A stretch of 64,000 bases of DNA from Nigrospora sphaerica. Its lineage: Eukaryota; Ascomycota; Sordariomycetes; Amphisphaeriales; Apiosporaceae. Shown here one piece after another: positions 9,774 through 20,344 of the stretch. The stretch's first letter is position 1; every line of letters begins with the position of its first letter. The stretch lies in NCBI GenBank assembly GCA_018287875.1, contig JAGVVL010000022.1, positions 744,001 to 808,000 of the forward strand. The letters are read 5' to 3'. Below the pieces are notes generated by a model. It made no database searches and was not told the DNA's origin. It saw only the letters and a list, made by a program, of their open reading frames with translations. The translations under genes and the position numbers were made by a program.

Positions 9774-11753
9774 CGAGAGGGTTTGCACGGGCGGGGCTGT
9801 CGATAAGCCGAGCGGCTGCGGGCAGCGCGCAGGAGGACAGTCGGGTCGCTGGGATGTTTAGGTTCGCGGGTTTGTTTTCGACTTGGTCGTTGTTCGTTCC
9901 GTGGTCGCTCCCAGATTGGGCCCCGTAGGAGCGTGGATGGTAGATTGCTATTTCGTTGGATTAAATTTTTGAGTACACAAATGACTGCGCACATGACCTA
10001 GTACGAAACGAGTTGGACGCCAGTGGCCTCCCGTGCTGTTCTGGCTTCGTGACACCCCGCCGCGCGAGGCTTGATGGCAGGTAGGAAGCTACTAAGCGGG
10101 TCGTAGACAGGCGAAGCGCGGGGTAGCTTGCTCACAAGGCTGTGCGTGGGCTGGCCCGACGCGGGCTGGGCCTCGTGGGCGCGCTGGTCCACCCCGCGAT
10201 CCATCCCTTCCACGTCGCGTTCTCGCGCGTGCCCCGACTCGAGCGACCCTCGCCCGCACCACACGCGGCCGACATGCCCTCCCACCGTGCGAAGGCGGAC
10301 GCGCGTGGTATCGCTACCCCGCGCGTTGCCTTGACCGCGCGCTGCACCACCCTGCCCTCGTCGGTCGACCTCGTCCCCACGCCGCGCCCGCGCTTGGGCA
10401 TGGCATGCCGTTAGGCTCGTGTCAATCGCCCCCTCCGGCCGTCTGTGCTTGCCAGAAGCCAACATCCTCGACGCTCCGCCCAGAACGTACCGACCCCGGC
10501 ACGTCGGCTTGCCGTCATCGCCGCCGACCGTCCCGTCGAAGACCCTTAGCTGCGCTGGGACGCCCCATGTCTCGCCCGCGGATGGTTCGCAAGAGCAATA
10601 CCGTCGACGGCTCACTGTCGGCACCGTGACCAGTGGACAGGTATTGAAAAGAGCGGTGGCGACAGTTTCGACGCGAGCTGCCGTACGTTCTCCCACGTCT
10701 CAGCCAAACACAGCAGAGCTGCGTGGTGGAAGTGGGAGGCAAAACCGACCCGTTCAACCACAGTGCAGGCCAGCATTGGGGACGATCATCCGAACGATGC
10801 GGCGTCCTCTCCCTACGTATTCCGTCGGACAAGATGAAGCGCCCCGGGCATATCTCACTGGGGAAGGACGGGCAAACATGGGTGTCAGGTCGAAGGGCGT
10901 TTGGGTCACGACAGGACAATACGTGCACTGCCATCAAGTTACCTTGCCAGAGGTGGAGGGGACCGAGTCAGGACACAAAGCAATGCGCACCGCATCCCCT
11001 TCCTTTCTGTCCCTCCAGCGTAGAACATCTCGCATTCCTTGCTGGCTGCCCACCCAATATGCGGACGTAGGGTCCCGACTCGGTCATTCGGCATCGCCGC
11101 TGTCCGGCCCAAACTCCCTTACCCACGGCCAGGACTGTTGAACACGTACCCCCCAGACTATCCTCTCGGCATGCACGCTGAGCCAGTACCTCTCTGTTTT
11201 TGTGTCCACTCCCTCTGCTTGACGCTACTCGCGCCATAAACCGGACCCAACAGCCGTTCGCAAAGGGGGGTGCCAGCCCAACAGAAAGGGAGTGCAGAGG
11301 CAGGGAATCCGCATTAGAGCGTGATGAATGCTGTTGCAGCGGCTTCCGGGGAACCAACAAAGCATCCTGCCTACCGTCAGGGCGAATCAAGTGTTGGTCT
11401 GTGGCTTTCGTCGGCCGCAAGCCTGCTGCAGCACACAAATCACAGAACACGGAGTGCACGTATCGCCATGGGACAGCGGGCCTACAAAGGTATGGGGAGG
11501 TATCTACTGATAGGTGGAATGCACAAGCGATTGCAAGGTTTCATCAGCGTTCGCATCAGAACCTGTATGCGGGGTGGTTGAGAGCCGCTATCAGCGGCAG
11601 GAAGCATACACGCGTGTATATATGGCTTGTCGCGGACGCCCCCGCAAGCCCTTTGCATCTCTCCTATTTCTTTCACGCCGCGCCTTTGGCGTGAAGAAAC
11701 CCCAGAAATTCTTTAACACACATCTCTACAGCAGCAACAAATCATCATAGGCT
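9774..11753. other. Intergenic, no gene recognised
   Basis: About 2 kb. The GC-rich left half (to ~10.7 kb) gives overlapping Arg/Ala/Pro-rich frames on both strands, which is typical of chance frames. The right half has short frames without domains. No transposon ends were found. Confidence 0.45.
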
Positions 11754-13031
11754 ATGGCGAAGAAGACACCTAGAGGAAGAGTGTTGTCCCCGGCCTGGGA
11801 CGAGGCGTCTGCAGAGGACGTGCCTGCGGAAGACGCGATACCAAACGCCGGTCCCGAGTTATCGTACGTCTCCCATTTTACGCTGCCCCTGGTCTAGGAG
11901 CTGACAGCCACCTCAAGTCCCTACACAAGCCCAAGCTGTCAAATCTACTTCCAGTCCCAGCAGCCATTCACCGTTCCTTGCGACCTCCTCCGTGTAAGCG
12001 CTAGGCTTTATACGATCTACAAAGGCTCCAAAAAAATCCACGCCCACGAAATACCCGATGAAGCCGGCCATGTGCTTGTACACTACCTTCATACGGGCAC
12101 GTATCAGACCCTGCACAAATTGCACTCGCTGGAAGACTCGGAGGCGGCAGCCCAGTTCGGAAGCAGTGTACACGTCTACGCTGCGGCACGGGCCTATGGT
12201 CTCCCAGGCTTGGCCCACCTCGCGAAGGGAAAGATCTCCCGCTGGGCCGAGGTGCTATCGGCGCGGGATGTCGTCGGCTTGGCTGCGGACGCATGCGAAC
12301 TTCTGCCGGACGATGATTTGTGGTTCTTGGCCTTCATGAAGAGACACCTGAGGTCCCTTTTTGACGACCCCACTTCCTGGGATCGTTCAGCCTTTCTGGA
12401 ATGCTTCCACCGCAGAACGGCCTACTCAAAGGTGCTGGCCAAAAGCATGGTCCAGATATGCTGCGAGAACGCAGCCGCTGTACACTCGACCAAGCCGCGG
12501 GCTTTGTCTTCATCTCACTCATCAACGGGAATGGTTGAGACTCCCCTGACCGATTCGTCACAGCCTAGCCGGGACTTGGCCCTGGAGCCTGGCCCCAAGT
12601 CTGCATCAGAAGTGGAAGCAGAATCAGCGGCAGAGGTCGCACCCGAATTTGAGCCCGAGCCTATGCCAGCACCAGATCCTGACGCCCAGCTCATTCCAGA
12701 TGTGGAGGCCGAGCCTGTACCTCTCGAGGTCGTGCCTGAAACTGAGCCTGAGCCCGTCCCAGAAGCATTCGAAGAGACGTGTAAAGAGCCCGTCGCAGAG
12801 CCTGTCCAGGAACCAGTTCCGGAGAAAGAGGCTGAAGACGATCTTTGGTTTTCCTTCCGCAAACCGAAGAAGGATAAAAAGAAAAACAAAAGTCCAGCAG
12901 TGGCGGAATGTGAAAACAAGGCGAAGCATATTGGGGATGGTGGCTGGGAAGAGTGCTCTCTCTGTCGTCACTACCTGGGCAGTCTGGTGTCACGCTTCCA
13001 ATCACAACCGCGTGGTTCATCTGGGAGGTGA
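11754..13031 (+). CDS. BTB/POZ-like domain protein with acidic PEPE-repeat tail (one intron)
   Basis: Exon 1 is 11754-11863 and exon 2 is 11918-13031. The 54-nt intron has donor GTACGT, branch GAGCTGAC and acceptor AAG, and joins the exons in phase, giving 407 aa. Residues ~38-100 fit a BTB/POZ fold: a strand around CQIYFQSQQPFTV, CDLLRVSARLYTIYKG, then EIPDEAGHVLVHYLHTGTY, the usual position where fungal BTB proteins read 'f..fl.yLYtg.Y'. A helical region follows (ARAYGLPGLAHLAKGKI). Residues ~230-360 are a long acidic Pro/Glu tract with short imperfect repeats of the PEPVPE kind. The end is basic (KPKKDKKKNK) and finishes with a Cys pair (ECSLCRHYLG). BTB domains mediate dimerisation or cullin-3 adaptor roles, but the partner here is unknown. 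Confidence 0.68.
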
Positions 13032-13127
13032 TGTAGAAAGGGTGCCACAGGATCAAGACATGGATGGTCGTTGCTTTCCAGTAGTAATAAGTTTCGTCTC
13101 AGTACTATTTCCTTTGGAATAAGTTAG

Positions 13128-14590
13128 GTGACCCCCATTTCGCCACCCCCCACTTTTCGCCACCCTTAGCTTAACCGCATCAAAATCAATCTTATTACTT
13201 CAACCGACTACATATTCTTATTTTATAAGAACCATGATACAAGAACCAGCCTCGCTTAGGCTTTCGCTATCGCTCTCTTTATCTAGACCACTTTCAGCCT
13301 CTCCGACTGCTAATTGAGCTCGGTGGATGTCTTCAATGTTCGCGAACTTCGAATTTGGGCTCAAATCCACCTTCTTCCTTTTCTTTGGTCTAATGGTCTC
13401 AATCCTAGCTTCGAGGGCTTGAATTTGCCTTTGAGCAGTAGCTAATTGGACATTCTTCTCATCAAAGGCCTTTTGGATCTTCCGGAAGAGTAGTCGTTGT
13501 GTGGTTGAGTGTTCCGTTAGCTGGTTCGAAAGCTGCACTTGGTCCTTAAAGTCCGACGTCTTCTTTGGAGTAGACCAAACTACTATAGAAGTACCGGATC
13601 TCTTTGGAGGTGTCGAGAAGACCTTGTTCGAGTGGGATTCCTTCGATTTTGTCGTATCGGGTGTTGTTTGGTGTGTATTTTGAACCAAATTCCGGCTTAG
13701 AAGCGGTTTAGCTATACTCACTGGCCAGAGACCGGCTGCTTTCCACCCATTCCGGATATTCTGGTCGGTAAGGCCGGCTAAGCGAGCCTTCTGATAGCAG
13801 GCAAGAAAATTCCGCTTACCAACTACCGTTGAGTCCGTTAGTTGGGTCAGAAATCCAAGCTCTTTCCGGTACGCCGATTTTAGAGAACTGAAAACGGCTA
13901 AATCGAGAGGTTGGAGGACGTGAGAGGTATGAGGGGGCCAAAAAAGAAGATAAATCCGATGAGAGAAGCACTGAAACATAAAATCAGTTGTTGTATGGCT
14001 GCCATGGCCGTCCATAACGAGTAGGCGGTACTCGGAAGGGTCCTTAGGGGCGGTATTCGGGATGAAGACCTTCTCGAGCCACTCGAGCGCTGTTTGGTCT
14101 GTAATCCATCCGTTTTCGGTTGCAGTGAACTTCCAGCCTCTGAATTGGCTTAAATCGAGCGGGAACCATTGCTGTTGAACCGTCTTGCCCTTGAAAATGA
14201 CCAATGGGGGCAGGGCATGGCCTTGAGCAGAGATGCATTCGATGAAGGAGGTCCAAGCACGAGAACCAGGCTGTTTCTTTCGGACTGAGCGTTTTTCCGA
14301 ACCTCCAAGTACTAGACCGTTCGATCCAGCACCTTCTAGGAGTCCTGCTTCGTCCATATTGTGGCGGTTAGCCGGTTTCACCCTCTGGATCTCCGGCAGC
14401 TGAAGATATCGGAACCATGGGCGAATTACCTCGACTGAGGCGCCATTGACACGCTGCGAGTCGATAGACCGGCTCTTCTGGACCCGTACAGCTGGGTTCC
14501 TGCGTAGGAAGGCCTGCAGCCACCTCTTTCCGAGTGGCTCGCTTGTGAGAGGCTGAGCCTTGAAGCACTATCGAAGGGGCCAAATGCTGT
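13128..14590 (-). mobile_element. 5'-truncated pogo/Fot1-type DNA transposon
   Basis: The element is read on the minus strand. Its 3' end at about 13130 carries a terminal repeat with two spaced copies of a TTCGCCACC-type block (13146-13175), next to a TA. The transposase lies at 13218-14567. No matching inverted repeat is found at the 5' side near 14590, so that end is lost. Confidence 0.75.
13218..14567 (-). pseudogene. pogo/Fot1-type DDE transposase, N-terminally truncated
   Basis: The open frame runs from just after an in-frame TAG (14568-14570) to the stop at 13218. The first ~45 codons are the end of a CENP-B/Tc5-type DNA-binding domain (GKRWLQAFLRRNP). Then comes the DDE_1 catalytic domain with all three acidic residues: HNMDEAG, LLVMDGHGSH and LQPLDLAVF. 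A C-terminal coiled-coil segment (FRKIQKAFDEKNVQLATAQ) is typical of the group. The N-terminal helix-turn-helix is absent, and no ATG precedes the DNA-binding remnant. It is therefore probably unable to move itself despite the intact catalytic core. A spliced or shortened host protein is possible but not supported. Confidence 0.8.
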
Positions 14591-15089
14591 TTATTTTCTA
14601 GATGGGAAAGAGAGAAGAGAATCGTCCTCAGGAGGCCGGGCGCAGCGTCTCGTTAAATCTTGCGAGACCGGGCCGGAACGTTCGGAGCGGAACGTTCGGA
14701 TCACTGCTCAGCTCCCCTCTCCTAGGTCTTGACCACTAGCCTAGCGTTCGAATGAAGAGACCTACTCGGGACCTCATATGAGGGGTTCGTGAGACGCTCA
14801 GGCCAGGTGTGCCTGAGCCTATCTCCCAGGTCCCAACCTGTAACATCGCTGTCGCCTTGAGCCCGGAGGATGCTGTAAAGGGGCCGGGCGGGCGGATCGG
14901 CGGTGCGTCGGCGCGCCGGCGGGAAGCAAGCGCCAGGGCGGTCGCCGAAACGGCGGAGCGGCGCCACGTTAATCCGGGGCGCCCTTATGCAGAATCTGGC
15001 CGCGCCCGCAAACGGAGGGACGGCCAGATTGAAGTCAATACAGCCAGCCAGTCATTGGAATTGCGTGCACATAGTCACCTCGTTCGATT
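14591..15089. other. GC-rich spacer between two related transposon pieces
   Basis: This stretch separates the truncated transposon (minus) from the inverted fragment of a relative (plus). It holds a GC-rich block (14880-15010). No gene is recognised. Confidence 0.4.
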
Positions 15090-15675
15090 CGTATCATTCC
15101 GTTACACGGAATTTAGTTTAAAATACGCACTAAACAGCACCCGATACGACAAAATCGAAGCAATTATACTCGAATAGACTCTTGCTAACGCCTCCAAAGA
15201 GATCCTATACTTCTACAGTGGTGTGGTCCACTCCAAAGAAGACGTTGGACTTCGAGGACTAAGTACAGCTTTCGAACCAGTTAGCGGAACACTTAACCAC
15301 CCAACGGCTACTCTTCCAGAAGATTTAAAAGGCCTTTAATGAGAAGAATGTCTAATTAGCTACTGCTTAAAGGCAGATTCAGGCTCTCGAAGCTAGGATT
15401 GAGACTATAAGACCAAGGAAGAGGAAGAAGGTGGATTTAAGCCCTAATTCGAAGTTCGCGAACATTGAAGACATCCACCGGGCTCAGTTGGCGGTCGGGG
15501 AGATTGAAAGTGGTCTAGATGAAGAGAGCGATAGCGAAAGCCTAAGTAAGGCTGGTTCTTATATTAGAGTTGTCATTAATCAAGGCTGCACTTGAAGTTC
15601 TATTGATAGGGTTGGTTTTAAGCGTGGTGTTGCTGGGGGGCCGAAACGTGGGGGGGGCCGAAATGGGGGGTCCTC
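15090..15675 (+). pseudogene. Inverted, degenerate 3' fragment of the same pogo-type transposon family
   Basis: This region is homologous to the reverse complement of ~13130-13690: the CCAGAAGATTTAAAAGGCC block and the AAGAAGGTGGATTTAAGCCC block match the C-terminal transposase coding sequence of the neighbour. It carries in-frame stops and many C/T and A/G changes. It ends in a terminal repeat with two GGGGGGCCGAAA-type blocks (15639-15670) followed by TA at 15676. Only the 3' third survives. With 13128-13690 it forms an inverted repeat separated by ~1.4 kb. Confidence 0.78.
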
Positions 15676-15764
15676 TAATGATGTCGGATTTCGCGCCTTC
15701 GCGCCCTCTGGTCCGGTCTAATTCCGTTGGCGCCGGGGGCGAAGCACTCCCCTCGCGTTTCCGT

Positions 15765-17262
15765 CCGAGCCGGACAGGGATGGCACTGGAATGTTGTTCT
15801 CTCTAGCGCCCTGTCTGCTCACATCGTCCTAGGAAGGGATCGACGCGTATTGAGGGCGATGGAATGCGCGTCGTGCGTACCGACAGAATGGTTCGCGAAC
15901 CTGGCGTGGGGCCAGGGGTTGTGACCTTTATACGAACCGGAATGGTCCTCCTAGATAACGTGACCCCGCTTATAGATCTAGGACGTTGCATTGCGCATGC
16001 GACTATTGGCAGCGTAACCCTCTCTTCGAGAATCATAGGGTCATCCTCTGGCAGGCAACAAACGCAGACGAGCCAACCGCTTGGCGGCATTCGTTTGAGT
16101 CCACGATGAGCATGGTTCGGAGTAGCCCTGTGCCCATGGGGGTGAGATCGGCACTGCTGGTGGAGCTCTGATGCGCGCATGGTCATTGAACGGCGCGCCC
16201 AACTGGGTCCAGACTCCAGGAGCCAGCAAGTATCCACCGCTGCGTATGGTGGTGCTGGCCCGGGCTGGTTACTTCGGTCAAGTCCTCTTCTGAAGCGAGT
16301 AGGATTCCAGGTAGGACGTGGATGTTAGGACGGTGGTCCCTCATAACCACAACAATACCTGGCCAGGAACAAAGGACGCAAGCTGGATGCGGAGATTTGG
16401 AGCACCCTGGGGCAGTGCCACATCATCCGGTGCAATAATAGGACGTAGCTCCATACGGAAGCACTCAACACATCCGGAGATCCGCTCCGCAGGGGCTGCT
16501 GCAACAGGTTCTCACTGCCAACAGCATTAGCGCTTAGCGTCGAGGTAGGAGCACGAGTCATGGAGAATTGGTCACATTTCTGGTTTGCTTGACCTTCGAC
16601 ACACCCCACCAGGCTGAGAGGAAGGCGTAACGGCAAGGGCATAGGAATGCTAACGCCCCGGACATTGTACTCATTCCACCAGGGATAGTGTGGGGCCTTT
16701 TGGTAAGCCCATAGTCCGGAAGAGCAGGTGAAGTAGCCCGTAGCATAGCGGTATCTGGCCTGTTTCGATCCAGCACGGAGGCGGGCCAACAGTCAAGCAT
16801 GGATCGCGGCTCCCAACCGTTGCGTTCCATGGGCGTTCGTTACGAGTTATCTCTTGGAGCTCCGAACACACTCGTGCTGAGCGAGCCGACTCTAGCTTCA
16901 GCCCCTATCCGTGCGGCCGACTTCCTCGGTGAGGGCGATGCACGGAGGGCGGTGTATTCGTTGGACGAAGGACCAATGAGAGGAGGGAGCACGTCCCGAC
17001 AATTTGGCTCCCCAACCGAAAGGCAAGGAACAAAACAGGAACAGTACAGACCTTACCCAAAACGGTAAGGTTGGCTGTCGTAATGGGCTATGGCATCTTT
17101 GCTAAGCTTAGCGGCAACTATAGTAGACATCGTTGCATTAGCTTTGCCTGGCAGCGCTAATGAGTGGTGGAATGCATGGTCTTGTCGGCAAGGGTTTCAA
17201 TCGCTAGGAGGGAGGACACCACGACGAACAAGCAAGCGTCCTGCAGTACTCACTTAAGACTA
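15765..17262 (+). repeat. Segmental direct duplication, copy 1
   Basis: Matches 22795-23860 in the same orientation, with a ~350-bp extra segment (about 16265-16620) missing from the other copy and a ~36-bp insertion near 15900. Over ~120 bp starting at 15779, nearly all of about a dozen differences are transitions. No coding frame is conserved between the copies, so it is probably an old non-coding repeat or a dead element. Its right end is interrupted by the transposon inserted at 17263. Confidence 0.75.
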
Positions 17263-19122
17263 ACGTAGATGACAAGCGAGTGGCGCAGACAAGCGAGTGG
17301 CGCACCTTTCGGCATCTCCACGAGAAATCAATTAATTATGCAACCACAACGCCGTAAATCAATTCAAACTAATCGGAATATGACTCTCAGGAGGTTTCTA
17401 CATCTATTTCACAAGTACGTGCATTATAACCGGTGTTTCCGCAGATGCCACAACGCTGTTCGCGCGGTTGCGCCCTCCTTACGCGACTACTACTCGCACG
17501 TGTTGCCTCCCTTAACTGCGCATCCACGTCCTTTTGATCTAAAAGATCTAATCCCTCGCCAATCTCGAGTGTTCCTCCTTGCCGTAGACGTGTTTTCTTC
17601 GCTCTCCGACGTTTTGCGAGGCTAGAATTCGCCTCTCGAAGTGTCTTAACCTCCGCCCGTAAAAGGGCGTTCTCGTGCATTATCGCCATCGCACCCTTCG
17701 CAAACTGGTCGACTGCCGATAAAATCGGTGTCGGAGAGCTTCCCTGGTGACGGCGGATTCGGCTTTGAATAAAATCGGTTTGCGAAGTTGCCTCGGTCGG
17801 GTTGTGCGGCGTTTGGGAGGCCAAAGGGATAGTCGCAGCCGGGAGGCTTCCAGTCGGCGAAGGCGTTGATAACTTCACGTCGAGTTTCGAGATGACCTTG
17901 TCCGGGTTAAGAGGGACTAAACCAGCCCCGCGGAATCCGGATTTGACGTTTTCGGGTGTAAAAATCTTAACAAACGCGGCGTGGAAGGCGATGAGGAACT
18001 CGGCCTTCGTAATATGGTTCACGTGTGCCTTTATAAACCCTTCGATTTCGCGACCGTACGCCCGCTTCAATGGTCCAAAACATCCAACGTCAAGAGGCTG
18101 GAGTAGATGTGACAAATAAGGAGGCATTGAGACCGTGATAATGCTCTTCTCCTTACAGAAAGCCTGGAAATCGGCCGAAACGTGGCTCTCGTGCCTGTCG
18201 ATGATCAACATTCGATGTGTGCCCTTTATACGCGCGGCAGTGTGTTTATCGAAATGCCGAATCCAGTCTAGCCCTGTCTCATTGTCGGTCCATCCATTGG
18301 AGGTTGGTTTAATCACCCAGTCGCGTGGTAGGGTGCTGTCGGCGTACCAGTTCGCGAGATGGTTCTTGCCCTTCACTGCTACGAATGGCGGGACGCACCA
18401 GCCGTCCGCACACACGCCCTGGATCGCGGTAGCCCATTCTAGATTGCCAGGCTGGACTTTCTTTCGTTTGCCGCTGCGGTCGGCGCCTGTAACAACCATA
18501 GAGGACGTGATCTGGCCCATCATGAAGCCAGTCTCGTCGAAATTGTACAGATCCTCGTCAAGGATACCGTACGTCGCCCTCATGTTGCGGAAAAGCTCGA
18601 ACCAAGCCGCGATCTTTTTAGGGTCCTCGCAGAGGGCCCTCTGGTAGTCGTATACACGAGAAAGACGCGTCTTAAGTTGGGGTTGTCGCTTCACGAAGTT
18701 CGAGGCCCAGTGTATCCCGACGCGTGACGCGTCGCGCTCCGCGAGAATAACATTGGCTATCTCTTCCACATCAGGCATCCGGGGCGCGAATCCCCGCGAA
18801 TCCAGGTCCATTATATATGTGACAATCACATTCTCTTCTAGCTCCGTTAATCGAGTGCTGTTAGGGCGCGTGTCTTGCCGGGCGCGTGTTCCGTTCATTC
18901 TTCGACGTAGTGAGGTTTCGGAGACGTTATATGTCCTAGCCGCGGCTCTGCGGGTAAGATTGGGGTCGTTTTGGAGAGATTGGATAGCAAGAACCATCTG
19001 GCTTTCTTTCGACGCGGTCTCCATGTTTATTTGTGGTTATGTAGTGTCTTAAAGTTGAATTGGCGCCATTTGGCGGTAAGTGCGCCACTCGCTTGTCTGC
19101 GCCACTCGCTTGTCATCTACGT
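17263..19122 (-). mobile_element. Complete pogo/Fot1-type transposon with perfect 43-bp TIRs
   Basis: The left inverted repeat is 17263-17305 and the right one is 19080-19122; I compared them base by base and they are identical when complemented. Each contains two tandem copies of ACAAGCGAGTGGCGCA. The element is bordered by TA on both sides (17261-17262 and 19123-19124), the target duplication of pogo/Tc1 elements. Length is 1,860 bp. It carries one intact transposase gene. Identical termini suggest recent movement. Confidence 0.93.
17387..19024 (-). CDS. pogo/Fot1-family DDE transposase (545 aa)
   Basis: The frame is intact from ATG 19024 to stop 17387. Residues ~10-50 form a psq-type helix-turn-helix (RRAAARTYNVSETSLRRRMN). 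Residues ~58-125 are a CENP-B/Tc5-type DNA-binding domain (VGIHWASNFVKRQPQLKTR). The DDE_1 catalytic domain follows, with D163 (YNFDETGF), D276 (LIIDRHESH) and D312 (LLQPLDVGCF). The 35-residue spacing fits pogo elements. The C-terminal ~20 residues resemble a zinc knuckle (CGICGNTGYNARTC), but its usual His is Tyr, and the usual Gly after D276 is Arg. Both could be single transitions and may weaken activity. It cuts and pastes its own element in the nucleus. Confidence 0.93.
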   Translation of the reverse strand: METASKESQMVLAIQSLQNDPNLTRRAAARTYNVSETSLRRRMNGTRARQDTRPNSTRLTELEENVIVTYIMDLDSRGFAPRMPDVEEIANVILAERDASRVGIHWASNFVKRQPQLKTRLSRVYDYQRALCEDPKKIAAWFELFRNMRATYGILDEDLYNFDETGFMMGQITSSMVVTGADRSGKRKKVQPGNLEWATAIQGVCADGWCVPPFVAVKGKNHLANWYADSTLPRDWVIKPTSNGWTDNETGLDWIRHFDKHTAARIKGTHRMLIIDRHESHVSADFQAFCKEKSIITVSMPPYLSHLLQPLDVGCFGPLKRAYGREIEGFIKAHVNHITKAEFLIAFHAAFVKIFTPENVKSGFRGAGLVPLNPDKVISKLDVKLSTPSPTGSLPAATIPLASQTPHNPTEATSQTDFIQSRIRRHQGSSPTPILSAVDQFAKGAMAIMHENALLRAEVKTLREANSSLAKRRRAKKTRLRQGGTLEIGEGLDLLDQKDVDAQLREATRASSSRVRRAQPREQRCGICGNTGYNARTCEIDVETS

Positions 19123-19124
19123 TA

Positions 19125-19660
19125 CCTGATTATTACTAAGCGGGTCGACAGATGTTCTCCCCACTACACTGAATACCAAAAGACGGTGCCAGGAAGTCGT
19201 GTGAGAGCAGGGACCTTACGATGCCCCCTTCCCACTCTTTCTTTGCAGCAGCCAATCACGTGTTCGCTTCGCTTTACACTGACACATCGACGCCCTCACT
19301 CAGAAAGGCCGCTTTGAGGTGAGCACTATATAGCCCAAACCCAATCGTTAGTAGTACCGAACATGGCCTTATCAGCCGTGTCCTTTCTCTGTGCGCCAAG
19401 CAGAATGGACTTTTCGATGACTGACAAAAACCCTAGGCCCAGACAGGACAACAGGCTGCGGCGCAGCTTTGATAGACAGTACACGATTCCAGATAGATAC
19501 CATTGATGATCCCCCTTGTCAGCACACCTTCGGCGTTACCAGTATAGCTCTTAGAATCATGTAAACACCACTGCATGGAATTTAATTCTACAAAACTTTT
19601 CTTCATGTAGGCCACGCGGGTCCCGGTAAAGGCCACTCCCATTGAACTAAAATTGCAACA
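19125..19660. other. Intergenic; weak short frame on minus strand
   Basis: The only possible gene is a 69-codon minus frame (19433-19642) with a Cys-rich end. It has no signal peptide or homology that I can recognise. Confidence 0.35.
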
Positions 19661-20318
19661 ATGTTGGATCCAGTCCCTCGTCCTGGTCGAAGGACAATGA
19701 TCGCTCCATGACCCGTTTCAAGTCTTCAGCCCAGTCTCTCTGTTCCTTCACCACATTCTGAAGCCTTTATACTGGTTAGCGCCTTTCATGACCATCCGCG
19801 AATGCTTACCCTTCTCTATTCTCCTGTACCCTAAATTCTCTGTCAGCTCCAACGAAGCTGAGATTTTTCCCTCTAAGATTTGCGTACATAGCATCGACCC
19901 TCCGAATTGGTGGCTCTGTAAGTCATACTGATCCTACCCTGCGACGGTGGATGAACTCACTTAGCTTCGAGCCTTGCGAGCTGCTCCCTAAGGTGTCTTA
20001 GCTCTTCTATAAGCGACATGCCTGTACTTTAGTAATGTTAGCACAGTTCTATGTAGTCTACTGCGTTATGACTTACGCGGTTCTACTTCTGGCATTGCTC
20101 TCGCTTGTGCTGGGCGAGTGACTGAGGGGTATTCGTGGGTCTTGTTCTGGGTCAAAGCTGACGTTATTTCCCCTAAACTCCGGATAGTGAACCTGACGGG
20201 GTCGTCGCCGGCGGTGCAGGTGGCTCCCAGTGGCTTGTTGGCCAGGTGCGCGTCCAGAGTGATGCTGATAATGGTCCATGGCTGCAAGGTGGACCGATGG
20301 GTATTGCGAAGTCCTCAA
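19661..20318 (-). CDS. Probable spliced gene encoding a small coiled-coil protein (model uncertain)
   Basis: Three good intron signals lie on the minus strand: a donor GTAAGT near 20076 with branch GCTAAC, a donor GTGAGT near 19957, and a donor GTAAGC near 19808 with branch CGCTAAC. The likely start is the ATG at 20318, about 25 nt after a TATTTAAA box. The second exon encodes a short coiled coil (MSLIEELRHLREQLARLEA). The third is open in two frames (ending LTENLGYRRIEK or VGADREFRVQENRE), and the last exon is open in one frame as far as TLLQF. The phases do not join all the best-looking frames, so the gene may be slightly degraded or my exon edges may be wrong. Function is unknown. Confidence 0.4.
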
Positions 20319-20344
20319 AACCCGGACTTAACCGCCTTTAAATA

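Noticed and set aside
9998..10696. 232-codon minus-strand frame
   Set aside because: Gly/Arg-rich GC-driven open frame with overlapping frames on the other strand of equal quality; no domain or splice structure.
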